From contig NC_080171.1 of assembly GCF_950295315.1 (NCBI RefSeq), positions 32,232,361 to 32,296,360 of the forward strand: a stretch of 64,000 nucleotides of DNA, in the 5' to 3' direction. The position numbers and the translations under genes were made by a program. Numbering within the stretch: the first letter of the stretch is position 1; each line of letters starts with the position of its first letter. Shown piece after piece: positions 34,205-45,449 of the stretch. The notes beneath the pieces are model-generated. The model saw only the letters and a program-made list of their open reading frames with translations, ran no database searches and was not told the origin of the DNA. The DNA comes from Erinaceus europaeus (taxonomy: Eukaryota; Chordata; Mammalia; Eulipotyphla; Erinaceidae).

Positions 34205-35065
34205 TATTTTCCTTTTAAAATTTCATTATATATTTTCATTTATTTTGGATAGAGACAAGGAGAAGCTAAGAGGTAAGAGGGTATGGGTAGCAGGATGTGC
34301 AGAAAAAGATACACCTACAGACTATTTCACCACCCATAAGACTTGCCCTCTGCAGGTAGGGCCTGGGGGCTTGAACTCGGGTCTTTGTGTACTGAAATGT
34401 GTGCATTCAACCAAGTGTGCCACCACCCAGCCCTGACATTAGTATTTCTAAAGAAGAGACCTACATTTTATTTATTTTTATTTTTCCATCCAGGGTTATT
34501 GTTGGGGTTTGGTGCTGGCACTACTAATCCATGGCTCCTGGAGGCCATTCCCCCCCCCATTTTTATTGGATAGGACAGAGAGAAATTGACAGAGGAGGGG
34601 AAGATAGAGAAGGAGAGGGAAAGATAGATACCCACTGCCCCACTACCCACCACAGGTGGGGAACTGGGGACTCAAGTCCAAATTTTTATGCAGGTCCTTG
34701 TGCTTAATACTATGCATGCCTAGCTAGGTGTGTCACTACCTGGCCCCTGAGACACACACTTTAAAAGATAAATGAAAAGGGGGATATGAATACATTGCGC
34801 TGAAAGTGAATTTTTTTTTTCCACCGGGGTTACTGCTGGTGGTTCACACCTGAAAAATTTCTCCACTGTCAATGGACTTTTGTTTTTTCAAGATAGATAG
34901 AGGGTGAGAGACAGAGAGTGAGAGAAAGATAGGCATAAAGTGACAGATGGAGAGAAGTGTCTCCCATGCAGGTGCACCTATGTGGTGGGTAGGAACTTGA
35001 ACCCTGGTCCTTGTACACGCCAAAGTGTACATGCTGCCAGTTGAGCCATCTCCCAGTTCTTGTCA
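34205..35065 (-). repeat. Three minus-strand SINE B copies
   Basis: 34205-34440 (CCACCACCCAGCCC end), 34490-34745 (GTTTGGTGCTGGCACTACTA module ... CACTACCTGGCCCC), 34815-35065 (diverged; GGAACTTGAACCCTGGTCC, GCCATCTCCCAG). Confidence 0.78.
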
Positions 35066-36117
35066 TTGCCTCATAAATATAGAGACATGTCTGTATACTT
35101 CATATAGTATTAATAAATGTTGAATTAATAAGTGGTTAAAGAGGAAAAGAAGGAAGCAAACATCTAAAAGTCATCACTGCAAAAAGAAATATGTGAAGTA
35201 AATAGCTTTAAACAAATAAAATATTCCAATTAAAGTATTTGAAAATTATATGATACAATATTAATATTATTATAATAGAATTGGCATAGTCCTTGCAGTG
35301 AGCCTGTAAATTGGTTACCTTTTGAAGGTAATGTGATCATTTGTACTAAGAACACATCATACACCACACAAAAATCTATCTTAAAGAAACGAAGGTTAAA
35401 TATACCATATGTATGCATTATGCAAATATTTAGATATTTCCATATATTCAGTATGCATTTCTACATAAAAATATTCAATCTAATTTTATATACAGTGTTA
35501 TATTAGAGGGACAGTTATAATATTTGCTTTGTGCAAATCTTAATTCTTAAAGATAAATTATGAGGTTTCTTATGTTAGAATAGAGTAATTCTGATTATAT
35601 CCTAATTGCAACTATAAAAAGTCTATAAGTATGCAGAAGACAATATTCATGCATAGGAAAATAAAAGCCATTTTGTGGGGGTGTTAAACTTATGATCTTA
35701 CTATTAATGATTTAAAATTTGTAGTATAGCTTTGATTAAAACAAAGTGATATCTCTATTAGATATTATGTATGTATAGGAATAAATAAAATCTATATTCT
35801 TGTGAGCCTAGTCTTCCAGGGAAACTATAATTTTATTTATGCTTATTAATTAATAGACTACCTATCAATACTGACATACTCATTAATGAATATTTTCAAA
35901 AGAGCAGGAAGGCAGTTTCAATTAAGCATTGAATAGAGAAGCACTATATACCTTAACACAGCTAAGCTGCAAACCAGGTAGTAGTTTTCACCTACAGAGA
36001 CATTGAGATCGTGTTTACCTAAATGACATTTGGGGCTATAGTTTTGTAGCAGATTGACTGGTAGAGACCCAGTAGGTAGAATATAATTCACAACACTGGT
36101 AATGTTACCTGTACTTT
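35066..36117. other. AT-rich repeat-poor intron
   Basis: About 1 kb with no SINE or L1 recognised and no exon. Confidence 0.45.
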
Positions 36118-36915
36118 AATTTTTATTGGGGGGGTAATTAATGGTTTACAGTCAATAGTAAATACAGTTGTTAGTACATGTGTAAAATTTCTCAGTTTTC
36201 TTCAAAACACTCTAACTACCACCACCCCCCACCTAGGTCCTTCTCCACCATTGTGCACCAGGATCTTAAAGCCCCCCAAGCCCCCAGAATCCTTTATTTA
36301 AGTGCAATACACCAAATCCAGTCCAAGATCTGCTTTGTGTTTCTCTTCTGCTCTTATCTTTCAACTTCTGTCTGTGAGTGAGATCACCCCTTATTCATCC
36401 TACTCTTTCTGGCTTATCTCACTTTACATGATTCCTTCAAGCTCCCTCCAAGATGAGGTGAAGATGATGAACTCACCATTTTTTTCTAATAGCTAAGTAG
36501 TATTCCATTGTGTATATATACCACAACTTAGTCACTCATCTGTTGTTGCACGCCTGGGTTGCTTCCAGGTTTTGGCCATTACAAAGTGTGCTGCTATGAA
36601 TATAGATGTACAAAGGTCTTTTTGGATGGATATGTTTAGTTCCTTAGGATCTATCCACAGCAGAGGAATTGCAGGATCATAGAGTAAGCCCACTGCTAGC
36701 CTACTGAGAATTCTCCAGACTGCTCTCTACAGGGGTTGGACCAAGTTACATTCCCACTAGCAGTGCAAGAAGGTTCCTTTGCCCTCACCACCTCTCCAGC
36801 ATTTGTTGTTGCTATCATTTATGATATATGACATTCTCATAGTGGTGAAGTGTTTTCTCATTGTTGTCTTAATTTACATTTCTCTAACAGTCAATGACTT
36901 GGAACATTTTATTTA
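36118..36915 (-). mobile_element. Older L1 3' end (3' UTR plus ORF2 tail)
   Basis: Antisense L1: GTTAGTACATGTGTAAAATT-type UTR, then the complement of the ORF2 end (ATTCCATTGTGTATATATAC; CTCTCCAGCATTTGTTG). Many substitutions and stops. The subfamily is closest to the 56.4-kb copy. Confidence 0.8.
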
Positions 36916-37060
36916 ACTGCCACTAAAGTTATCACTGGTAATCACATGGTGTTTGTAGGACAACTCCAAGTTCTCAGTGACCATTTTTTCTATTTTTACT
37001 TAATGGAGGTTAGAGATAGGAGACAGAGAGCCAAAGGTAGGGAGGGATGGAGAAAGGGGG

Positions 37061-37094
<34 letters not shown>

Positions 37095-37575
37095 CTCACA
37101 ACACTATACATTGCTCATGAAATTGCTTCCCTGTAGGTGGGGACCTGGGACTTGAACCCAGTCCATTCACATGGTATTATGTGCACTGTATCAGGTGAGC
37201 CACCAGATGGCCCCAGTTATCCACATTATTTGTTTGTTTATTTATTCATCTGTTAATGTATTTAAGTTTTCATGTACTCTTTATTGTCACCGGGGTTATC
37301 ACTGGGGGGCTTGGTGCCACCACTATAAATTCACTGTTCCAAGCATCCGTTTTTCTTTCTTTCTTCCTTTCTTTCTTTCTTTCTTTCTTTCTTTTTTTTT
37401 TAATAATCAGGACAGAAATTGAGAGGGAAGAGGGGATTGAGATGGAGAGACAAAGAGACATCTGTAGGCCAGCTTTACTGTTTGTGAAGCTTTCACCCTG
37501 CAGGTAGTGATGGGGGCTCAAAACTTGGCCACTGAGTATGTGTGCTCAACTGGGTGAAGCACCACCCAGACCCTG
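36916..37575 (-). repeat. Two SINE B copies with microsatellites
   Basis: 36916-37215 with (GA)n at 37063-37091. 37280-37575 with (CTTT)n at 37355-37392 (GGGCTTGGTGCCACCACTAT module). Confidence 0.78.
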
Positions 37576-37619
37576 TACTTATTTTAATGTATTGATTTTA
37601 TAGAAATGTTCTAGAGAAA

Positions 37620-38990
37620 TAATTGGTTTATTAAAATGTAATTTACATGCCACTAAATTCTCCTCTTAATGTGTATAATTCAGTTGTTTTTAGCATATTT
37701 CTGAATTATGCAATCAATCAATTTTGCCTAATTTGACAATACTTCCATCCCTCCCAAAAGGAATCCATATGCTGGGGTGAAGTGGCATATCCTGTAATAT
37801 GCATGTGCTATCATGTGTAAGGACCTGGGTTCAAGGCCCCAGTCCCCAACTGCAGAGAGGAAGCAAGGCTGCAGATCTCTCTCCCTCTCCTTCTTTACCT
37901 TCCCTTACCTCTCAAATTCTGTTTTTATGCAACAAATAAATAAATAAATTGAAAAATGTTTATTCGGGGGGGGAGGTAACATAGTTGCTATGCAAAAGAC
38001 TTCATGCCCGAGGGTCCTATGTCTCAGGTTCAGTTCCTAGCTACAACATAATGCAGAGTTGAGCAATGCTCTGGTTTTCTTCTCTGTTTTTCTTTTGATC
38101 TCTCTCTCATTAAAATAAAATAAATGAAATATTTTTTTTCCTCCAGGGTTATTTCTGGGATCGGTACCTGCACCATGAATCCACCGCTCCTGGAGGTCAT
38201 TTTTCCCCCCTTCTGTTGCCCTTGTTGTTGTAGCCTCATTGCGGTTATTATTATTGCCATTGTTGATGTTGTTCGTTGTTGGATAGGACAGAGAGAAATG
38301 GAGAGGAGGGGAAGACAGATAGGGGGAGAGAAAGACAGACACCTGCAGACCTGCTTCACCCTGTGAAGTGACTCCCCTGCAGGTGGGGAGCCGGGGGCTC
38401 GAACCGAACTGGGATCCTTACGCCGGTCCTTACGCTTTGTGCCACATGTGCTTAATCCATTGCTCCACCGCCCGACCCCTAAATGAAATACTTTTAAAAG
38501 GACAGTAACTATAACAAAAAAAGAAATCCCTATCCACTAGCTGCCACTTCTGGCATTTCTCCTCCCATCCTAGTAATCACTAGTCTCTTTTTTGTTTCTG
38601 GGGGTTCTCTATTCAGGATGTTTTATCTGAGTGGAATCATGTTTTGTGTCTGACTTCTTTCACTTTATATAACATTTTCAAGGTTCATTTGTGTTACAGG
38701 ATATATCAAAGTTCCATTTATTCTTCAGTGGCTGAATAATTTCATTGTATTGATACATCACATTTGTTTATCCATTCTTTAGTTGATGGACATTTGGATT
38801 TTCTCCACTTTTCTTTTTTTTTTGTTACAATGAACAGTGCTGTTCTGGGCATTCTTGTATGAGTTTATTGTGAGCATATGTTTGTTTTAAACTATCTTGG
38901 CAGTATACCTCCCACTGGAAATTACTGGGTCATATAGTAACTCTATATTTGACACTTAAAGGAACTGCCAGACTATTTCTCAGAAAAGCT
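37620..38990 (-). mobile_element. Ancient mammalian L1 3' end, split by SINEs
   Basis: 37620-37768 and 38495-38990 read as one old L1: CTTAATGTGTATAATTCAGT, GTCTGACTTCTTTCACTTTA, TGGCTGAATAATTTCATTGT, ATTACTGGGTCATATAGTAA. Family B, C and A SINEs (37770-38480) were inserted between the two parts. Confidence 0.65.
37770..38480. repeat. SINE B (+), C (+), A (-) block inside the old L1
   Basis: 37770-37960 plus B (GGACCTGGGTTCAAGGCCC). 37965-38125 plus C (GAGGTAACATAGTTGCTATG). 38135-38480 minus A with module (ACCTGCACCATGAATCCACC ... GCTCCACCGCCCGACCCC). Confidence 0.8.
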
Positions 38991-39029
38991 TCATTATTTA
39001 AAATCCCACTGCATGGAACTTTAACATGT

Positions 39030-39570
39030 TTTGCTCTTTTTTATGCCTTGACTGAGGCCTTAACCTCTGAACCAGCTTGTTTCAGATGGAAGGAGACAGA
39101 GGAAGGGAGGGAAAAAAACAACCCCACAGTACTGAAGCTTATTCCAGTGGGATGGGAACTGGGCTTACGCCTGCATTATGCACATGAGAAAGCTGGCATA
39201 CCATCCAGAGGCAACCAGATGTATGTTTTTTTTAAAGCTATTTGATAGGACAGAGAGAAATTGAGAGGGGATATATATATATGATATATATATATCATAT
39301 ATATATATCCCCTATATATAATATACTATATATAATTATATATTGTATTATAATAATATATTTATACTATTATAATATATAATTATATATTATATTATAA
39401 TATAATATATATAATATATATATTGAGAGAGAGGGAGAGAGGAAGCTGCAGTAGCACTGCTTCACCACTAGTGAAACTTCCCTTCTGCAGGTGGGGAATG
39501 GGGTCTTGAACCCAGGTTCTTGTGCATTTTAATGGTTGTGCTCAACCAGGTACATCATCACCTAGCTCCC
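39030..39570 (-). repeat. Two minus-strand SINEs with an AT-rich run
   Basis: 39030-39225 is a diverged C-like copy. 39230-39570 is a B copy whose body holds an AT-only run at about 39270-39425 (ATATAT and TATAAT units). Confidence 0.72.
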
Positions 39571-39954
39571 ATATGTTGCTTTACTAATAAGAAAAGTAGG
39601 TTTTAGAAAAAGTCTGTGAGTCTCAATCTGTGAATCACAGACTTGTTACAATAAGTTTTAATTTATTTTTGTACTATTCTTGCTTTTTTTTAAATTTTAA
39701 TTTATTTTAAAAAAGGAGACATTAACAAAACCATAGGATAGGAGGGGTACAACTCCACACAATTCCCACCACCAGATCTCTGTATTCCATCCCCTCCCCT
39801 GATAGCTTTCCTATTCTTTAACCCTCTGGGAGTATGGACCCAAGGTCATTATGGGATGCAGAAGGTGGAAGGTCTGGCTTCCGTAATTGCTTTCCCACTG
39901 AACATGGACCTTGACAGGTCAATCCATACTCCCAGTCTGCCTCTCTCTTTCCCT

Positions 39955-40045
39955 TCTTCTTCTTCTTCTTCTTCTTCTTCTTCTTCTTCTTCTTCTTCTT
40001 CTTCTTCTTCTTCTTCTTCTTCTTCTTCTTCTTCTTCTTCTTCTT
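39955..40045. repeat. (TTC)n microsatellite, 3' tail of the LINE
   Basis: About 30 uninterrupted TTC units on the + strand. Because it starts right after the LINE stop codon on the minus strand and ends at the target duplication, it is best read as the element's (GAA)n tail rather than an independent microsatellite. Confidence 0.9.
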
Positions 40046-40583
40046 CTAGCGTTTGCCCTTCTTCCGTAGCCAGTTAACAGCGTCAGGTTGAGCCTGATGT
40101 AAAGTTCTGAGACCTCCTTTGAATCTGGAGAGGGGGCAGTCATTGACTGTCATAGTCTGTCTGTAGCCGCAGGGGCAGTTCGGGTTGCCTCTGGCTCCCC
40201 AGCGATGGAACATAGCGGCGCACCGGCCATGGCCTGTTCGATAGCAATTGAGGAGGGCCCAATCATAATGTGCTAGGTCAAAGCCGGGTTGACGCTTGCA
40301 GGGGTCTGTGATGAGGTGTTTGTTCTTTACCTCAGCTGACTGCCAACTCTGTTTCCAAGAGTCTGGAACAGAAAAGTTCAGTGTAGGCGTAGTAGACCAG
40401 ATTGGATGACGAGACGTCAAGTGTTGGGCAGGGTGGGCGAAGATATCCACATATATTCGCAGGTCTGGTCGAGCGTAGACGTGAACTTCGATGATGCCGC
40501 ATCCCGATGAATATCTGGCGGGGCGATGTTGCTAAGAACTGGCAGCCATGGAACCGGGGTGGAATGGATGGTTCCAGAAATTA
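40046..40583 (-). pseudogene. C-terminal part of a non-L1 LINE ORF2-like protein
   Basis: Two overlapping minus-strand frames carry one protein end, separated by a frameshift between about 40420 and 40490. The upstream frame shows WLPVLSNIAPPDI. The downstream frame shows DIFAHP, SRHPIW, PGFDLAHYDWALLNCYRTGHGRC, then HRWGARGNPNCPCG and DCPL, ending at TAG 40046-40048. The order I recall from arthropod-type LINE ORFs is IAPP, RRPIW, LNRFRTG-GRC, HKWG, CDCG, M-HIV-DCP. Here the Cys pair is kept, but the His usually found before the last Cys seems lost. Clade unresolved (RTE, Jockey or CR1-like are possible); it is not L1. No reverse transcriptase domain remains. Confidence 0.72.
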
Positions 40584-40991
40584 TCTCTTTCCCTAGTAGG
40601 GTGGGTCTCTGGGGAAGTGGAGCTCCAGGACACATTGGTGGGGTCGTCTGTCCAAGGAAGTTGGGTCAGCACCATGCTGGCATCTGGAACCTGGTGGCTG
40701 AAAAGAGTTAACATACAAAGCCAAACAAATTGTTGAACAATTATAAACCTAAAGGCTGGAATAGTGCAGATGAGGTGTTGTGGGATACTCACTGCAGACT
40801 ATTGTGTACTTTTGCGTTCAGGTATATATTTTGCCCTAGTTTATGGATACGTGTGAACATATGCTCTATCTCATGGAACGTGGTCTATATCTAGGTTTTG
40901 GGACTTTGTTAGGAAGTGAACCACCTGGGATGGAATTAGAGAATACTATGAAAGGAAAGGTCTCACCTGAGTAATGAAGCTGAAGAGTTGT

Positions 40992-41468
40992 TGTCGGGCT
41001 GTGCCACGGAGAATAGAGAGAGGAGGTCTGGAGCGAAGAGGGAACACAAATCTTTATTTGCGCTGGCACCTCAGAGTTGGGTGCGAGAGAAGCAGGTTGG
41101 GCCACCTGGAGGTAGCAAAACTGGCCGCCTCACGCAGTAACCTTTCCTGCGTCTAAACACCGAAGTGAAGCACTGGCAAGAGAGAGAGAGGTGCGGAAGG
41201 AGAAAGGCTTTTATAGGAGTAGCTTTCATGAGAATGGGAAGAGGGAGGAGTAACCACAGCACTCCAGGGTAGGATAACAACTCTCGTGAGAATGGGAAGG
41301 GGGAGGAGCAACCAGAGCACCCGCAACCATTGCCAGGGAATAGACAGTGCCCTGAGGGCACAACATGGCGGAACAGGCACTCCAAGAATGTCCCAACTCT
41401 CGCGGGAACTAGCAATAGCCTGAGGGGACAACATGGCAGATGTGACTGCGTCTGCACAACTTCCCAGC
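40992..41468 (-). mobile_element. Solo LTR, tRNA-Lys-type ERV family
   Basis: This ~475-bp block interrupts the L1 3' UTR; the related L1 near 14.17 kb runs straight through this point. Read on the minus strand it has a TATA box (ATAAAAG, complement near 41206-41216) and an AATAAA signal (complement at 41053-41058), ending CAGCCCGACA. The + strand begins TGTCGGG. Imperfect 7-nt flanks GAGTTGT/GGGTTGT (40985-40991, 41469-41475) may be the target duplication. U3 has a tandem ~60-bp repeat (about 41217-41270 and 41273-41325) around GAGAATGGGAAG. It resembles the LTR at 59665-60166. Confidence 0.75.
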
Positions 41469-42067
41469 GGGTTGTCATTCCACACCTGAAGTCTCTGGAC
41501 ACAGTCTGAAGTGAAGCATGCTGAGGTGGCACTCGTTGCATTGATCAGGTTGGGATCGGCGGATGCAATATTATTTGATATGAATTGAGAGAAGCATGCA
41601 GGAAAGTGGGCCCCACCCCAATGTTCCAGGACTGGGGGAAATATAGGCTCTATAGTGGAAATGTGAGGTTCCTGTTGTCTTTGTGTTCAAGAAGACAATA
41701 GATAGTTATTGTTATCATTACATTAATTGGTAATTGGGTTATCTTTGAAAAATCCCTTTGTTAGGATTTGCTGTATAATACCCAACACCTTGTATATAGC
41801 TGTGCTACCAGTTGCTTCTGTTCTCCCTGGTCTAGGCTTTTGAGAGAGTCAACATATCAAAGACTCAGCCTATGTATTAAAAATATTCAGTCTGTGCTTC
41901 AAAAAGTTTGAGACATACTATCAATTTTTCCACTCTCATATTAATTAAATAGTGATTTATATGACTACAAATTAATAGGAGTATACATAAACACCATTCC
42001 CACCACCAAAAGACTGTGTCCCATCCCACCCGCCCCCACCCCCGCTGCCCTGGGAAGCTGAATGTCC

Positions 42068-42162
42068 ACCCTTACCCTTACCCTTACCCTTACCCTTACC
42101 CTTACCCTTACCCTTACCTTTACCCTTACCCTTACCCTTACCCTTACCCTTACCCTTACCCT
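42068..42162. repeat. (CCCTTA)n hexanucleotide array
   Basis: About 16 tandem CCCTTA units with one variant unit near 42118. The complement is TAAGGG, which is not a rotation of the TTAGGG telomere repeat. It sits where the related L1 copy near 14.77 kb has a short CCACCCCTCACTACAGGG stretch, so it looks like an expansion inside the L1 3' UTR. Confidence 0.9.
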
Positions 42163-42185
42163 AGGGTTTTTATTTTGGTGCAATT

Positions 42186-42262
42186 GTTGTCTTTTTTTTT
42201 TATTTATAAAAAGAAACAATGACAAAACCATAGGATAAGAGGGGTACAAGTCCACACACCAC
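42186..42262 (-). mobile_element. Short L1 3' end fragment
   Basis: A T-run is followed by the antisense L1 3' terminus (AACAATGACAAAACCATAGG, then GGGGTACAAGTCCACAC). It directly abuts the 5' end of the larger L1 fragment to its left. Confidence 0.65.
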
Positions 42263-42604
42263 TGTTGCTTTTAAACTGAGCAAAGTCTCTATTTCATATG
42301 TTGTATGGTTATTATAATAAAGAGCACATTCATTTTGTTGGGGAAAGTGTTCTATGTCCAATAATTTTGGTGACAAATCATTAAGCTCATGGGAAGAGGC
42401 ACAAACAGAATGTTCTTTGCAGGGATTCCCTGTGTGTTGTGCTCAGCTCCTGTCCATGGTCTTTCTGTTGCATGGACCTGTGAAAGTACAGTACAATCCT
42501 CTCTTCTGCTCAAGTAACTGTGAACCAGGAGTGGGAGGGGTACAATTAATGGGATTGAGAAGCTGTCTCTGTACTTTTGGTATGTCAGTCTGCTTGTCAC
42601 TTTA

Positions 42605-42812
42605 TATCTCTATATTTATTTTTTTAACATTTATTTAATGAGAGGTATATAGAGAAAAAGATATGAGAGGGGGAGAGAGAGTGAGAGAGACTCCGAGACC
42701 AGAGCACTTCTTAGCTCTGGCATATGGTGGTGGTGGGGATTGGACCTGGAACCTTGGAGTTTCAGGCATAAAAGTGTTTTGCTGAACCATTATGCTGTCT
42801 CCCCAGCTCCGT
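42605..42812 (-). repeat. SINE family C
   Basis: ATTTATTTAATGAGAGGTATA, CCAGAGCACTTCTTAGCTCTGG, GATTGGACCTGGAACCTTGG, ATGCTGTCTCCCCAGC. Confidence 0.85.
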
Positions 42813-43214
42813 ATTTTTATCTTTCTCTTCATAGGTTTAGTTGTCTACAGGATTTTTACTTTTGCAGAGTCCTGAGGTGATTTCCTTAAATAAATATAAT
42901 CTACATGTAAAAGAATGTTTCTGGGTTATATGGGGGAGTCCACAAACTATGTAAGCATTGATTCATTGTCAGCCATAATTACTGTGTGATGAATTGAGAG
43001 AGCTTAGCATGTGTGACTTTTAGGGCTCAGTGACAGTGCTATCTGTGCCACTGAAAGCTTTGAGTTTTTGTTTAAGTCTTGCTTACATTAATATTTAATG
43101 AGATAATACACTATATATTTTGTGTCTTGACTACAGAGTTTGTATTCTTCCTCAAATGTTGCAACCAAAGAGAAGGCATTCTTGGCCTTACCACACATAC
43201 AGCTCTCACTTAGA

Positions 43215-43310
43215 TTTGGTTAGTTTTTATGAAAGAGAGAAAGGAAATGCACTGGAGTGTTCCTTTGGTATATGCAGTACTGGGGATCCAACCAGCAATC
43301 TCAGGTGAGC
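43215..43310 (-). repeat. SINE family C fragment
   Basis: GTTTTTATGAAAGAGAGAAAG, GTACTGGGGATCCAACCAGC. Weak. Confidence 0.5.
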
Positions 43311-43859
43311 AAGTCCTGTGCCCCTCATCTCCTCTCTTCCCTCCCCCCTCTCTCTGAGATCTCTCCAAGTCCCTACTTCCTTCTCTAATTTTGACTGTAT
43401 TCAGAGTTGCTTTGAATATAGGTGAGTGGCAGTTTATTCATGGGGTAACTGAGTCATGGATCAGATAACTTGATGTCTTACATGTCATACAGTGACTAAG
43501 TGGGAGTCCTAAGTAACTCCTAACTGCTGCTCTTTCATCAAATAAATAAGTGATACTCCCTTGTTATATATTTACTGAAGTCTGATCACATTACCTTAAT
43601 TCTCATCTACTTGTTGGATTAGAAAAAAAAAAAAAGAACTATTTCGAATGTCTCAATATTTTCTCTTTAATATTTTGGCATGTACAAAATCAGGCAAAAA
43701 TTCCCAGTCATCACTCTAACAGTTTAATCCTCCTCATTCCTAGCCTTTTAGAATTATTTATAGAAACACTTAATTTATTTTTACTTGGGAATTAACAGTT
43801 TACAATAGGAAATACTTTTTTAAAATCAGGTGGGAAACTGTTCTTATTTTTTATTTTTT

Positions 43860-44425
43860 AAAAAATTGTACTAGTGACTTACTATTGACTTAGAAAATTA
43901 CATGTCAACAGGGGTATAATTCCAGACCGGTCCCACCATCAGAGTTCTGAATCTCCAATGTCTTTATTGTAAGCTATAACAGTTTTCCTGTGGTTGAGGT
44001 TAACTTTCCTAAGATATGGGTTAACTATTATTTCTACAATTGTATGTCTATTTGTATATAATCCCCTTCCTTTCCAAGCTACACATAACCCTATTACTAT
44101 GTCTAAACATCCCTTTCTTTTTCCTCTTCTCTCCATGGGTTTGGATGGAGTTGGAGTCCATAACTCTCTTATTCTCTTCCTCCTATCACTTCTTCCTCAC
44201 TGGGAGTATGGATCAAAAGTATTTTTGGGGTGCAGAAAGTAGGAATTCTGGCTTCTGTAATTGCTTCTCTGCTGGACATGAGTGTTGGCAGATTTATTCA
44301 TACCCCCAGCCTGTTTCTGTTTTTCCCTAGTGGGCTAGAGCTCTCGAGAGGCAATGTTCTAGGATGTATTGGTGTGGAGAAGTCAGGATAGAATCATAGC
44401 ATCTGCAACTTAGTGGCTAGAAGGC
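43860..44425 (-). mobile_element. L1 3' UTR fragment, diverged
   Basis: GGGGTATAATTCCAGACCGG, CACTGGGAGTATGGATCAAA, GTAGGAATTCTGGCTTCTGT and CCCCAGCCTGTTTCTGTTTT correspond in order to the antisense UTR at 13.56-13.9 kb. Confidence 0.7.
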
Positions 44426-45449
44426 AGCAAGATATAAAGTGAGACAAAATGGTTAATGAACAGGGATCAAAAAGTAGGAACAGAGCAAATGAGATTAGGG
44501 GTGTTATGGTGGAAGGGGAAACTGATCTTATAATGGGATGGACCTCTTCTCTGCTGAATTCCTTTATTCTTCTAAAAGATTTGAGAAACAAAATATTTCT
44601 TTCTCTCATTCGACCTCTCCTCCTCTTCACTGTTTCTTTCTTACCAATTTTTAAGAGCTTTTCTGTTTGAATAATTGAGACAGTCAGAGAAGTTCATGAA
44701 GATTTCTGCACATTGAAATGTTTGTCAAGCCCATCAGAAGAAAAGCACATCCTGGAGCTATTATTGGCACAGCAAATAGTGAGTGACATTCAGAGTTTAT
44801 GCTGTTTGCTCTGTGATACTGCTGGAATAACTTGACGTCAAACATGGGAGTTTCCAAGAAGTCACTCTTCTGGGTTTGCCAAGAATCATTTGTTTGTCCT
44901 TTAACTTATGATTGCCATGAAACAGAATCTTCACTATCTGTACTTCAGATCACTGTTGATGATAGAAATATGTACATGAAATGATATTCCAGCATGTTCC
45001 AAAATTATCCCTTGAAAGTAATTATAAGAATGGTTTCTTGGGGAGGTAAGTTAGAAAATAACTCAATTTTAATACCAGTATTGGAGACACACATGCTGAT
45101 TAGCTTGGCAAGTCTGAGTGCTTCTCTAGAGGAAAACAAAAACCTACAGAGTTTAGATTCAAATTTTTTTATGTAACTTCTTGGTGTTGCTTTGAGATAA
45201 ACTGACTTACAATGATTGTTAGAATATGTCTCATGGTATTTGTAGGCCAAGAATTTGGGGAAGAGTCACACAAGTGCTTCTGTTCTGGATCTTCGTATTC
45301 AGTGGAATCGGGTCTTGGCTGGTGCTAGAACGGTTGTTGGCAGACATAACTGGACACTGACTGGCCTTGTCTCTTTGTATCACCTTACAGTTTCTCCTTG
45401 TGTCTCTTCATGTAGGTTATTTTGAGTTTCTTCAAAGTAAGGCCGCTGG

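Larger units (their letters stand above)
39955..40583 (-). mobile_element. Non-L1 LINE, 5'-truncated, (GAA)n-tailed
   Basis: A 629-bp insertion in the L1 3' UTR, bounded by the 11-nt target duplication TCTCTTTCCCT (39944-39954 and 40584-40594). On the minus strand it holds a LINE ORF end, the stop TAG (40046-40048), and directly after it about 92 bp of (GAA)n as the 3' tail. Target duplications, 5' truncation and a simple-repeat tail are the signature of target-primed reverse transcription by a LINE that does not use poly(A). It is richer in G+C than its surroundings and must be younger than the L1 it interrupts. Confidence 0.85.
39690..42185 (-). mobile_element. L1 3' UTR fragment carrying nested insertions
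   Basis: This is an antisense L1 3' UTR of the same subfamily as 13511-14859. It begins with the GGGGTACAACTCCACACAAT block and ends at 42185, where the copy is 5'-truncated within the 3' UTR, so no ORF2 is present. Three later events lie inside it: a GAA-tailed LINE (39955-40583), a solo LTR (40992-41468) and a (CCCTTA)n expansion (42068-42162). Removing the insertions restores co-linearity with the copy near 14 kb. Confidence 0.85.

Noticed and set aside
39856..40143. Poly-Ser and poly-Arg frames
   Set aside because: They are the two readings of the (TTC)n LINE tail.
41071..41541. 156-codon minus-strand frame as a gene
   Set aside because: It lies across the solo LTR and its L1 flank; no start context or domain, and LTR U3 sequence is GC-rich enough to give long chance frames.
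42068..42162. Interstitial telomere repeat
   Set aside because: The unit is CCCTTA/TAAGGG, not CCCTAA/TTAGGG; no rotation makes them equal.
41965..42255. Val-Arg repeat protein
   Set aside because: Product of the hexanucleotide array.
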